Translations under genes and position numbers: made by a program
NCBI RefSeq assembly: GCF_002878395.1
Contig: NC_061118.1
Location: 125,262,829-125,326,828 of the forward strand
DNA length: 64,000 bases
Direction of reading: 5' to 3'
DNA from: Capsicum annuum
Lineage: Eukaryota > Streptophyta > Magnoliopsida > Solanales > Solanaceae
Shown here: piece by piece, positions 10,050 through 22,407 of the stretch
Layout of the letters: every line of letters starts with the position of its first letter
Position numbering within the stretch: position 1 is the first letter of the stretch
Notes under the pieces: generated by a model
Databases searched by the model: none
Told to the model about the DNA's origin: nothing
What the model saw: only the letters and a program-made list of their open reading frames with translations

Positions 10050-13000
10050 AGTATTCGAAATATTAATTTAATGAGAATCTTTTCAACTCAGAGTGATCGA
10101 TCGATGACTCGGGTCGAGATGAACTCAATACCAACATCATGCAATTGCAAAGACTCAATTAAAGTTGTAGTTGACCCTATGAACTCATCCCTAGTTCTAC
10201 CTAAGTCAATTTAGGTACTAGCTTAATATTAAGTTGATGAGAAACTTTTCAACTCAAAGTGATCGATCAACGACTCGGGTCGAAATGAACGCAATACCAA
10301 CACAATGCTATTATAAAGACTCAATTGAAGTTGTAGTTGACCCTATAAACTCATCCATAGTTCTATATAAATCGATTTAGGTACTAGATTAACATTAAGT
10401 TAATGATAATCTTTTAAACTCAGATTGATCGATCGATGACTCGGGTCGGGATGAACGCAATACCAACACCGTGCAATTGCAAAGACTCAACTAAAGTTGT
10501 AGTTGACCCTATGAACTCATCCCTAGTTCTACCTAAATCAATTTACATACTAGCTTAATATTAACTTAATGATAATCTTTTCAACTAAGAGTGATCGATC
10601 GATGACTCAGGTCGGGATGAACGCATTTCTAACACAATGTAATTGCAAAGACTCAATTGAAGTTGTAGTTGGCCCTATGAACTCATCCCTAGTTCTACGA
10701 AAATAAATTTAGGTACTAGCGTAAAATTTAGTTAATGAGAATCTTTTCACCTCAGAGTGATCGATCGACGACTTGGGTCAGGATGAACGTAATACCATCA
10801 CCATGCAATTGCAAAGACTCAATTAAAGTTGTAGTTGACCCTATAAAGTCATCCCTAGTTCTACCAAAATCAATTTAGGTAGTAAATTAATATTAACTTA
10901 ATGAGAATATTTTCAACTGTGAGTGATAGATCGATGATTCGGGTTGGGATGATCTCAATACTAACACCATGCAATTGTAAAGACTCAATTGAAGTTGGAG
11001 TTGACCCAATCCTGAGTTCTACCTAAATCAATTTAGGTACTCTCTTAACATTAAGTTAATGAGAATCTTTTCAACTCGGAGTGATCGATCGATGACTCGG
11101 GTCGGGATGAACGCAATACCAACACCATGTAATTGCAAAGACTTAATTGAAGTTATAGGTGGCCCAATGAATTCATCCCTAGTTATACCTAAATCAATTT
11201 AGGTACCAGATTAACATTAAGTTAATGAGAATCTTTTCAACTCAGAGTGATCGATCGATGACTCGGGTAGGGATGAACAATTAACAATACTATGCAATTG
11301 CAAAGACTCCGTTGAAGTTGTAGTTGACCCTATGAACTCATCCCTAGTTCTACCTAAATCAATGTAGGTACTAGCATAACATTAAGATAACGAGAATCTT
11401 TTAAACTCAGAGTGATCAATCGATGACTTGGGTCAGAATGAATGCAAAACCATTACCATGCAATTGCAAAAACTCAATTGAAATTGTAGTTAGCCCTATG
11501 AACTCATCCCTAGTTATACCTAAATAAATTTAGGTAATGTCTTAACATTATGTTAATGAGAATCTTTTAAACTCAGAGTGATCAATCGATGACTCGGGTC
11601 GAGATGAACGCAATACCAACACCATGCAATTGCAAAAATACAACTAAAGTTGTAGTAGACCCAATGAACTCATCCCTAGTTCTACCTAAATAAATTTTGG
11701 TACCAGCTTAATATTAAGTTAATGAGAATATTTTTAACTCAGAGTGATCGATTGATAACTGGGGTCGGGATGAACGCAATACCAACACCATACAATTGCA
11801 AAGTCTCAATTAAAGTTGTCGTTGGCATTATGAACTCATCCCTAGTTCTACCAAAATTAATTTAGGTAGAAGCTTAACATTAAGTTAATGATAATATTTT
11901 CAACTCAGAGTGATCGATCGATGACTCAGGTAAGGATGAATGCAATACCAATACCATGCAATCAGAACGACTCTATTGAAGTTGCAGTTGGCCCTATGAA
12001 CTCATCCCTAGTTCTACCTAAATCAATCTAGGCACTAGATTAATATTAAGTGAATAAGAATTTTTTCAACTCAGAGTGATCGATCAATGACTCAGGTTGG
12101 GATGTTCTCAATTCCAACACACTGTAATTGCAAAGACTCAATTGAAGTTGTAGTTGACCCTATGAACTCATCCCGAGTTCTACCAAATCAATTTAGGTAC
12201 TCACTTAACATTTAGTTAATGAGAATCTTTTTAACTCAGAGTGATTGATCAATGACTCGAGTCGAATTGAATGCAATACCAACACCATGCAATTGCAAAG
12301 ACTTAATTAAAGTTGTAGGTGTCCCTATGAACTCATCCCTTATTCTACCTAAATCAATTTAGGTACTAGTTTAAAATTAAGTTAATGAGAATCTTCTCAA
12401 CTCAGAGTGATCGATCGACGACTCGGGTTGGGATAAACGCAATACCAATATCATGCAATTGCAAAGACTCAATTAAAGTAGTAGTTGACCCTATGAACTC
12501 ATCCCTAGTTGTACCTAAATCAATATAGGTACAAGCTTAACATTTACTTAATAAGAATCATTTCAAGTTAGAGTGATCGATCAATAATTCAGGTCGAGAT
12601 GAACACAATACCAACACCATGCAATTGTGAAGACTCAATTGAATTGTAGTTAGCCCTATGAAATCATCCCTAGTTATACCTAAATAAATTTAGGTACTTG
12701 CTTAATATTAAGATAATGATAATATTTTTAACTCAGAGTGATTGATCGACAATTCGGGTCGGGATGAACACAATACCAACATGTAATTGTAAAGACTCAA
12801 TTGAAGTTATAGTTAGCCCTATGAACTAATCTCTATTTATACCTAAATCAATGTAGGTACTAGCTTAACATTAAGTTAATGATAATCTTTTTAACTCAGA
12901 GTGATCGATCGATGACTCGGGTTGGGATGAACACAATACCAATACAATGCAATTGCAAAGACTCAATTAAAGTTATAGTTGACCCTATAAAATCATCCCT

Positions 13001-15540
13001 AGTTCTACCTAAATCAATTTAGGTCCTATCTTAACATTAAGTTAATAAGAATATTTTTTACTCAAACTGATCGATCGATGACTCAGATTGGAATAAACGC
13101 AATACCAATACCATGGAATGGCAAAGACTCAATTGATGTTATAGTTGACCCTATGAACTCATCCCAGTTATACTAAATCAATTTAGGTACTAGATTAACA
13201 TTAAGCTAATAAGAATCTTTTCAACTTAGAGTAATCGATCGATGATTCAGGTCGAGATGAACGCAATACCGACACCATGCAATTGTAAAGACTCAATTGA
13301 AGTTGTAGCTAGTCCTATGAACTCATCCCTATTTATACCTAAATCAATTTAGGTAATATCTTAACATTAATAATGATAATCTTTTTAGCTCAGAGTGATG
13401 GATCAATGACTCGGGTCGAGATAAAGGCAATACCAATATCATGCAATTGTAAAGACTCAATTAAAGTTGTAGTTAGCCCTATGAACTCATATCTAGTTAT
13501 ACCTAAATAAATTTAGGTACTATCTTAACCTTAAGTTAATGAGAATATTTTTAACTCAGGGTGATCGATTGACGACTCGGGTAGGGATGAACCCAATAAC
13601 AACACCATGTTATTGCAAAGACTCAGTTGAAGTTGTAGTTGACCCTATGAACTCATCCCTAGTTCTACCAAAATCAATTTAGCTACTAGCTTAACATTAA
13701 GATAACTAGAATCTTCTCAACTCAAAGTGATCGATCGATGACTTGGGTCAGAATGAACGCAATACTAACGCCATCCAATGACAAAAAACTCAATTGAAGC
13801 TGTAGTTGTCCCTATGAACTCATCCCTAGTTATACCTAAATAAATTTAGGTACTATCTTAACATTAAGTTAATAAGAATCTTTTTAACTCAGAGTGATCA
13901 ATCGATGACTTGGGTAGAGATAAACGCAATACCAATACCATGCAATTGTAAAGACTCAATTGAAGTTGTAGTTGACCCAATGAACTTATCCCCAGTTATA
14001 CCTAAATATATTTAGGTACTAGATTAATATTAAGTTAATGAGAATCTTTTCAAATCAGATTGATCGATCGATGACTCAGGTCTGTATGAACGCAATACCA
14101 ATACCATGCAATTGCAAAGAGTCAATTGAAGTTGTAGTTGACCCTATGAAATCATCCCTAGTTCTACCTAAATCAATTTAGGTACTATCTTAACATTAAG
14201 TTAATGAGAATCTTTTCAACTGAGAGTGATCTATCGATAACTCAAGTCGGGATGAACGCAATACCAACACCATGCAATTGCAAAGACTCAATTAAAGTAG
14301 TAGTTGGCCCTATGAACTCATCCCTAGTTATACCTAAATCAATTTAGGTACTAGATCAATATTAAATTAATGAGAATCTTTTCAACTCCAAGTGATCGAT
14401 CGATGACTCGGGTCAGGATGATCTCAATACCTATACCATGCAATTGTTAAAACTCAATGGAAGTTGTAGTTGACCCTGTGAACTCATCTCGAGTTATACC
14501 TAAATCAATTTTGGTACTCACTTAACATTAAGTTAATTAGAATCTTTTCATATCATAGTGATCGATCGATGACTCGAATCGGGATGAACGCAATACCAGC
14601 ACCATGCAATTATAAAGTCTTAATTAAAGTTGTAAGTGGCCCTATGAACTCATCCCTAGTTCTACCTAAATCAATTTATGTACTAGCTTAAAATTAAGTT
14701 AATGAGAATCTTTTTAACTCAAAGTGATCGATCGATGACTCGGGTTGGGATAGTCACAATGCCAATACCATGCAATTGCAAAGACTCAATTGATGTTGTT
14801 GTTGACCCTATAAACACATCCATAGTTCTACCTAAATAAATTTAGGTACTATATTAACATTAAGTTAATGAGACTCTTTTCAACTTAGAGTGATTGATCG
14901 ACAATTCAAGTTGGGTTGAATGTAATACCAACACCATGCAATTGTAAAGACTCAATTGTAGTTTGTAGTTAAGCCCTATGTAAAGACTCAATTGTAGTTG
15001 TAGTTAGCCCTATGAACTCATCTCTAGTTATACCTAATCAATTAGGTACTAGATTAATATTAAGATTATGATAATCTTTTTAACTTAGAGTGATCGATTG
15101 ATGACTCGAGTCGGGATGAACGCAATACCAATACCATGCAATTATAAAGACTCAATTAAAGTTGTAGTTGGACTTATGAACTCATCTCTAGCTCTACCTA
15201 AATCAATTTAGGTACTAGCTTAACATTAAGTTAATGATAATCTGTTCAACTCAGAGCGATCGATCTATGACTCAGTTCGGGATGAACGCAATACCAATAC
15301 CATGCAATTGCAAAGACTCAATTGAAGTTGTAGTTGACCCTATGAAATCATCCCTAGTTCTACCTAAATCAATTTAGGTACTATCTTAATATTAAGTTAA
15401 TGAGAATCTTTTCAACTGAGAGTTATTTATCGATAACTCAAGTCGGGATGAACGCAATACCAACACCATACAATTGCAAAGACTCAATTAAAGTAGTAGT
15501 TGACCCTATGAACTCATCTCTAGTTATACCTAAATCAATT
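10050..15540 (+). repeat. Tandem satellite, about 167-bp monomer, roughly 33 copies
   Basis: Monomers are recognisable by GTGATCGATCGATGACTCGG, then CAATACCAACACCATGCAAT, then AAAGTTGTAGTTGACCC and TCATCCCTAGTTCTACC. Successive GTGATCGATC starts at 10092, 10259, about 10426, 10590 and 10757 give a spacing of 164-168 bp. Neighbouring monomers differ by point changes and small indels, so the array is not freshly amplified throughout. It lies inside element 1, between gene B and module C. Element 2 has a short, diverged and inverted version at 51330-53450. Confidence 0.9.
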
Positions 15541-15840
15541 GCAATGAAATCTGTTGCAACGAACGACTGAGCTGTTAAAACTTTTCAAATAGATGTTCAT
15601 ATCTGTTGCAACAGATTACATATCTGATTTAATTATTAAATAGACATTTACATCTGTTGTGACAAACGACTAAGCTGTTGGAAATTTTTAAATAGATATT
15701 GATATTTGTTGTAATAAATAACATATCTAATTTAATTATCAAATAGACATTTGCATCTGTTGTTACAAATGACTGAGTTGTTGTGTTTTTCAAAACAGAT
15801 ATTGATATCTGTTGCAATGATGACATATCTACTTGATATT
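15541..15840 (+). repeat. CAACAGAT array between satellite and module C
   Basis: A tandem-like series of about 85-bp units, each with TGTTGCAACA, an ATCTGTTG-type half and a TTTAATTATTAAATAGACATT spacer. It begins abruptly where the last satellite monomer is cut off at about 15540. Confidence 0.7.
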
Positions 15841-16212
15841 TTTTCTTTTAAATTTAAAGCAAGCTTCTATCCAAAATAAGAAAGATATATATAATAGTAC
15901 TACTAAAGGCGGTAAAAAATATTTTTTGTTAACTCAAAAATCTCATTGAGTAGTCTTATCTTGTCTTTTCAATGTCACCCATCTTTCTCGTTCCCCTTAA
16001 GTTATTAATGAATATTAATTAATGAATATTTAAATCCATGTCTCTTCAGCCCTAAATTTATTTTATTCATCTCTCATTTTTTTATTTCCCTCCTCTTTAG
16101 TGTTATCACAACCTTTTTTCTCCTCTTTCTCATAAAAATCCTTTTGGATCTAAATCTATCCATATCTTTCCTCAACTAAAATTATTATTTTGATCCCTTT
16201 TTGACATTGCAG
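15841..16212 (+). promoter_or_regulatory. Module C leader: promoter and 5' untranslated exon
   Basis: An AT-rich stretch followed by a CT-rich leader (about 16020-16200) ending at the donor TTGACATTGCAG/GTAAGG, with GT at 16213-16214. The same sequence in reverse occurs at 50730-51110, ending TGACATTGCAG/GTATGG. The conserved donor and composition point to a transcribed leader. It reads toward the hairpin at 16876. Confidence 0.55.
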
Positions 16213-16815
16213 GTAAGGTATGGTTCACTATTGCTCTTTCATTCTCGTATTCTTCTTTATAGGTTATTTATACCTATTTTTAATTTATTTACCCATATCA
16301 TATTTATTTAAAAATTTTAAGGAACTTTTAAGTGTTGAATAAATGAACTGAGAATTTTTATTACAATTTGTGAAAAAAGTCATCTGTTGGGAGAAGTTTA
16401 AAATCCTTATTGTAAGTATCATATTTTTTGTATGTATTTTATTTGTTTCTTTGTTGTTGACGCTGTTATTGATGTTGTTGGTAGGGTTGGTATTGTTGAA
16501 ACTTATTGTGTGGTGTTATTGATGGTGTTGGAACAAAGGATATTGCTTCTTTGTTGTTATTGATGTTGATGGTGTTGTAACAAATGATGTTATTTCTTTA
16601 TAGTTTACATTATTATTGATGTTGCAATAGACGGAGCAACTGTTGGAACAAATCAAACCACTAGTAAGGCTGGTTTGATGTATTCCAACAGACTCCACAT
16701 CTATTACAACAGACTCCACATCTGTTACAACAGACTATACATCTGTTGCAACATATGGAAAATGTTATTTCTGTTCTTCTCTTGTTTGACATCAATTTTT
16801 TTTCTCTTTTTATAG
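16213..16815 (+). repeat. Module C leader intron with CAACAGAT motifs
   Basis: This runs from the donor at 16213 to an acceptor TTTTTATAG at 16815. It contains a GTTGTTGATG-rich tract (16450-16620) and a CAACAGAC/CAACAGAT cluster (16620-16760). The reverse-strand counterpart is about 50056-50729, with acceptor GTTTACAG. Confidence 0.55.
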
Positions 16816-16875
16816 ATATAAGGAACTGAAAGTTGATCAAATTTTGTCCGACTAACACAAGAGGATACAGTAAAA

Positions 16876-19800
16876 ATAGGTTCGAAGGAATAAATTGCTT
16901 GCAGATGGAACCACTTCATATGTGGAAGGTATGTATTACTGATAATGTTATCGTGAAAACACACATAGAGAATACTAATTTTGTGAATGTTGTTTTTACC
17001 ATTTAGTAATTAATCATTTAAATAAGATATCTACAATTTTACAATTAAGTTTGATAGGTCCGAACTGATAAGGCTGAGGGACCATGAATATGGTTTTGAT
17101 ACCCTGTTAAGATTTAATGTCAATTATTGCTCATGTTTATGTGTCAAGAATTATGAATAGATCTATTTTTGGTGTCATTATAAAGAGATTCAATAGCAAT
17201 GGCACTAACTTTTAGGGTGTATTGGACTCTGAGAAGGCCTTCGAAGCCTCCCAATGCTTCAACCAAGAACGAAAATCAATATGGTTACTGTCCTAGCACA
17301 AATTTATATAGTTGGGTTGCTCAGGGTGATGATTATATGCCATAAGGTATGGTAGGAGAATACCTGCAAGGGTAAATAAGGGTTTGATGAAAGATTATAT
17401 GATCTAAGAGCTAATTGAAGAAGAGAAATAAGGTAGAAAGGAACTTCTAACGAATCTAACCGATGAAACTAAATTAGAATATGAGAAATCTGAATCAAGT
17501 GCAAATATGAAAGTGTATCCAATAATGAAAAATCCGTCTGTTGTTTTCCTAAAAAAGTATAGTACAAATGGTTTATTTGCTAGGGAGCTACAATTAGGTA
17601 GCGTGGTCGGGATGATCACCTACATAGAAAATAGCAGAACACCAAAAAAGTAACCTCACGGGCATCAAGGGTTGAAATAATGTACAATAAGTCAAGAAAA
17701 CTTGCGCCAATAATAGCTGCAGTTAAAATAAAGAATCTAAGCGAAGGCGTCAATTTTTGAATTTTAAATTACATCCCATGCCTTCTTGTTTGTGGTTCTG
17801 ATTAAGTCTACTGCTATTGATTTGACCTGATCAAAACCACAAACAAGATTGAAAGACAGATTAAGTATCATTAATCCCTTAGCAATATGTATATAATTGA
17901 CTATGTTTTCTAGCCTTAGCATGCTTTCAAAATATCTTGGAGAAGATCAGAGGCTTGTTGTAGTATGTGAATCCCAATAATTTTCAAGCTTTCCTCCAAC
18001 TTGTTGATTCTGTATTCAATCTTTTTATTGTTGTCGTTAAGCTTAGTTAGAGTTCTTGGTTTTTTATGAGCTTGTCAATGAGGAACACTTTGTTCAAAGT
18101 TGTGGCATTGTAAAAGACCTTCAAAAGGCTTCCAGAATACTTTTCTCAGTAGGCTTAAATGATACATCTAGGGTTCATTATGTTGGTTTTAGGTCAAAAT
18201 GTGGTGATGCACACTCAAGCAGTAGTCCCAACAGTTGAATAGCTCACTCTTATCGAGCGTTGTTCAATACAGCTTGCTCAACAAACCTTCAAAGGATTTG
18301 ATTGGTCAATTAGCCTGGAATTACGTAACATTTGATCTAAAATGATTCTACCAATCCTATCAATTGTTACGTAACTCCAGGATCATTACCCTATCAAAAC
18401 CTTTGCCTAAGTTAGTGCACAAATGAAATGAACTCAATCTCTCAGTTTTTCTGCTAATGACTCTTCTACCATATGGAGAACAAAATATCCATCATGTAAA
18501 AGTCTACACCATTGCCAAAAATTCTTGTCACGATGAAAGTCTTGAGAAGGCATGACTAGTAATGTCTCAATACTAGTCATACTGAGAGATCACTAGTCAT
18601 GCCTTCTCAAGACTTTCGCTATGGCAAGAATTTTTAGCAACGGTGTAGACTTTTGCATGGCGGATATCTTATCCTCCATATGGAAGAAGAGTCATCAGTA
18701 AAATGGATTACAGATTGAGATCATTTGATTTGTGAACTAACTCATGCAAAGGTTTTAATAGGGTAATAATCCTAGAGTTACATAACGTTTGATAGGCTTG
18801 GTAGAATCAGTTTAGATCAAACGTTACATAATTCCAGGCTAATTGGCCTATCATATCCTTTGAAGGTTTGTTGAACAATATGCATTGAACAATGTTCGAT
18901 AAAAGTGAGTTGTTCAACTATTGGGACCACTGCTTGAGTGTGCATCAACAAATTTTAACCTAAAACAAACATAGCGAACCCTACATGTATCATTTAAGCC
19001 TACTGTAAAAAGTATTCTAGAAGCCTTCTGAAGGCCTTTTACAATGCCACAACTTTGAACAAAGTGTTCCTCATTGAAAAGCTCATACAAGACTAAGAAC
19101 TCTACACTGACCTCAATGATAACAACGACAACATTGAATACAGAGTCAGCAATTTGGAGGCAAGCTTGAAAATTATCGGGATGTACATACTACAGCAAGC
19201 CTTTGATCTTCTCCAAGATATGTTGAAAGCATGCTAAGGCTAGAAAACACAATCAATTATATACATATTGCTAAGGGATTAATGATACTCAATCTGTCTT
19301 TCAATCTTGTTTGTGGTTATGATCAGGACAAATGAATAGCACTGGGCCTAATCGAAACCACAAACAAGAAGGCATGGGATATAATGTAAAATTTAGAAAT
19401 TGATGTCTTTTCTTAAATTCCTTATTTTAACTGCAGCTGCTATTGGCGCAAGTTTTTTTGACTTATTGTACATCATTTAAACCCTCGATGCTCGCGAGGT
19501 TGCTTTCTTGGTGTTCTACTATTTTTATGTAGGTTATCATCCTGACTATGCTTCCTAATCGTACCTCCCTAGAAAAGTGTCCATCTACATTATTTTTATT
19601 TTAGAGAAACAACATATGGATTTACATTACTGGATACACTTTTATATTTGCACTTGATTCAGATTTCTCATGTTCTAATTCAGTTTGATTGTCCAGATTC
19701 ACTAGAAATTCCTTTTTATCCTATTTCTCCTCTCCAATTAACTCTTAAATGATATAATCTTTCATCAACTCCCCTTTCTCTTATAGGCATTCTCCTTTGG

Positions 19801-20283
19801 CTCCTTCAGGCATATAATCATCTTCTCAAACAATCTTTCCATATAAATTTGGGTCAGGGGAATTTCTATTGATTTTTCATTCTTTTTTGATGCAGTGCGA
19901 AGTTTCGAAGGCCTTTTCGGAGTCTAATGTACACTTAAAGTTAAGCCCAATTGCTATTGGATCTCTGGAATAACACCAAATATTGATCCCTTCTCAAAAA
20001 TTGACACACATAAACATGAGCAACAATCGTCAGTAATTCGTAATAGGGTATCGGCACCATCATCATGGGGCCCTCGGCCTTATCAATTCAAACCTATCAA
20101 ACTTAACTATATAATGCAGGATCTTGTTTAAATAATCAATGCCTAATCATTTAAAAACAACATTCATAAAAACATTGTACTTTGTGCGTGTTGTCCCGAT
20201 GACCTTATCAGTAATACTTAACTTCCACACATAAAAGTGGATCCACCCATCTGCACGCACCTTATTCATCCTAACCCATCTAT
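16876..20283. repeat. Long hairpin (foldback) of element 1
   Basis: The left arm (16876-18560) and right arm (18592-20283) are inverted copies of about 1.7 kb with a 31-bp loop at 18561-18591. The arms meet in CTTGAGAAGGCATGACTAGT and its complement. They are similar but not identical, so the inversion is not recent. The left arm reads in the sense direction of module C and keeps stretches that look coding, for example MWKVCITDNVIVKTHIEN near 16920 and LIRLRDHEYGFDTLLRFN near 17065, now broken by stops. Outer parts of the arms match the shorter hairpin at 48328-49995. A transcript from the module C leader would contain both arms and could fold into long dsRNA. Confidence 0.85.
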
Positions 20284-20608
20284 GGCTTAAATTGAATAAA
20301 TAGATGACTACCAAGTTGAAACAGATGACATATTTATTTAAATTACCAAACTATTATGGACATATGTTATGACAGATGATCAATCTGTTGCAACATATGA
20401 CATATCTGTTGGAAAAATCAAACAAATATATCCATCTGTTGCAACAGATTATCAATATATTGTAAGTTATCTAATAAATAGAATATATTTTGGAACAGAT
20501 TACCCATCTGTTAGATTTATTTTTAAATTATTTTTTTTCTTTCTGAAATACAATAAAGATAATATGTTGTATTTAGATCCATTATTTTAATTTACATAAG
20601 CTGAAAAG
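20284..20608 (+). repeat. CAACAGAT cluster
   Basis: Several GATCAATCTGTTGCAACA-type motifs lie from 20300 to 20520. They are cut off by the LTR that begins at 20609. Confidence 0.6.
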
Positions 20609-22276
20609 TGATGTTCCAACTTTTGATGGAACATTTGGCATCATCTTCTTGGGAAAATTGTATGTTTTCAAGCAATAAAAGTGGTATTTAATGAGTTTTT
20701 TTAGTATTTCAGGGAAAGGAGTGAATCACAGAAGAAACTTGGAAAAAGTAGCAATTAAAGGAATTTGACGGTCAAAATGGTGGACCGTCAGACTTGCGAT
20801 GGACCACCAGTTGGACCTTCAGGCCTTATCCAGAACATGGCCTCCCGAAGGACTTAGTGAAGGACTATATGGTGGACCGTCAGACTTGCGACGGACCACC
20901 AGATGTGCCGTCAGGCCTATCCAGAAGTCACTCTCTGAAAGGACTTAGTGACGGACAAAATAGTAGATCGTCAGTCTTATGAAGGACCACCAGGTGTGCC
21001 GTCAGGCCTTATCCAGAAGTCACTCTCCTAAAGGACTCAGTGACAGATGAAATGGTAGACCGTCAGTCTTATGACGGACCACCAGTTGGATCTTCAGACC
21101 TTATCCAAAAGCCACTCTCCGGAAGGACTCAGTGACAGACAAAATGGTGGATCATCAGTCTTATGAAGAACCACCAGTTGGATCGTCAAACCTTATCCAA
21201 AAATAACTTTTCATGAAGATTCAGTGACGGACCAGATGGTGGACCGTCAGACTTTTGACAGACCACCACTTTGGCCGTCAACTTGGATGCGGCTTTTCTG
21301 ACTTCTAAATTTTAAATTCCTTTTTATCTGAGAACATATAAATACCAAATTTTAGGGTTAGCATTGGAATCTTTTATCCTGGAAAAATTTATCATCTATT
21401 GAAACTCTCTGTAACCTAGTACCTTAGGACTGAAAGATATCTTTGGGGAAGTTAGTCATTCAATTCATTATTGAAGATTCAAGAACTGATTCTTAAGATT
21501 TTTGTAAGTGAATTCTAAATGTATTTATGAATAATACAAGAATTATTTCTTCTTCTTCTATGGAATTTTGTAGCTAGTTCCCAAAACTAGGGTTATGGAA
21601 TCCTTAATGTGAAAAGCATTTATGGGTTGTGTATCAAATTGAGTTCCATGAATAACTGATATTGTACAAAACTTTCTTCAATTTAATGGCTTTTCTTTGT
21701 TGCAAACTTGAAAGCTGAGCCCAAGAAAATCACTTGTCTGAAAGGAAAGTGTTTGTTGGGAAAAGAAAGTGTTTACATGAATTCTAAGGGCTTTAACCTT
21801 TGGATTAATGGCAAATGCCCTAACAGGATTAGCTTACATGAGAAAATGGTTGAAATAACAATGTATCCTTTGAGTTTGAGAGAATTAGAGGATAATCTAT
21901 CCACTTAGGTTGAGAGATAAAGAATAGGATTCAACCCTTCTTGCAATTGATTTTGCTAAATGGAACTCTTAAGTGATTCACAACCCTAATTGTGCTAGCA
22001 TTTTGGTAACCATTGCCCTGGTTTGTTTAATCTCATTAAATTACTAATTTTAAAGAGAATCATTCTTTGGAATACTCCTGTTACAATCAATTACTTTATA
22101 AGTTACAAATCAAAAAACTCCCTTATTTAGGAACCTCTGATCAACAGTCCAGTAACGATTACAATATTTAGTGAGCACATTATTCCCTATGGGATTCGAC
22201 ACCCAACCTAGTTGGGTTCTATATTTGACAGCGACCGCTTATACTTTCTAACGAGAGTTATAATTTGGGCGTATCA
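20609..22276 (+). repeat. 5' LTR of the Athila element
   Basis: Its last 387 bp (21890-22276) are repeated at 25497-25882. It has TG..CA-type ends (TGAT / ATCA). Inside lies a minisatellite at about 20770-21290. Confidence 0.8.
20765..21290 (+). repeat. Minisatellite within the LTR (GGTGGACCGTCAG units)
   Basis: About seven degenerate units of 70-110 bp, each with GGTGGACCGTCAG, a following GACGGACCACCAG and then CCTTATCCAGAAG. GGTGGACCGTC and GACGGACCACC are near complements, so each unit can form a small stem. Confidence 0.75.
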
Positions 22277-22278
22277 AA

Positions 22279-22300
22279 TTTTGGCGTCGTTGTCGGGGAA
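22279..22300 (+). other. Primer-binding site of the Athila element
   Basis: TTGGCGTCGTTGTCGGGGA starts three bases after the LTR end. It is one or two transitions from the TGGCGCCGTTGCCGGGGA seen in Athila/Tat elements. Confidence 0.7.
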
Positions 22301-22407
22301 TACGATTGTCAACTAAGTTTGTGATTGTTAATCGACCCTTTCATCAAAGATTCCCAAATTTTATTTTTTATTTGTTGTTTTTGTTTTGTGCAGGTTGAGT
22401 GTCTTGT

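Noticed and set aside
10050..15540. Centromeric satellite array
   Set aside because: Monomer length is suggestive, but the block is only 5.5 kb, sits inside a transposon with defined ends, and neighbours are not satellite.
16620..16760. Candidate tRNA-like or snoRNA-like folds around the CAACAGAC cluster
   Set aside because: No A/B box or cloverleaf pattern; pairing is explained by the palindromic motif.
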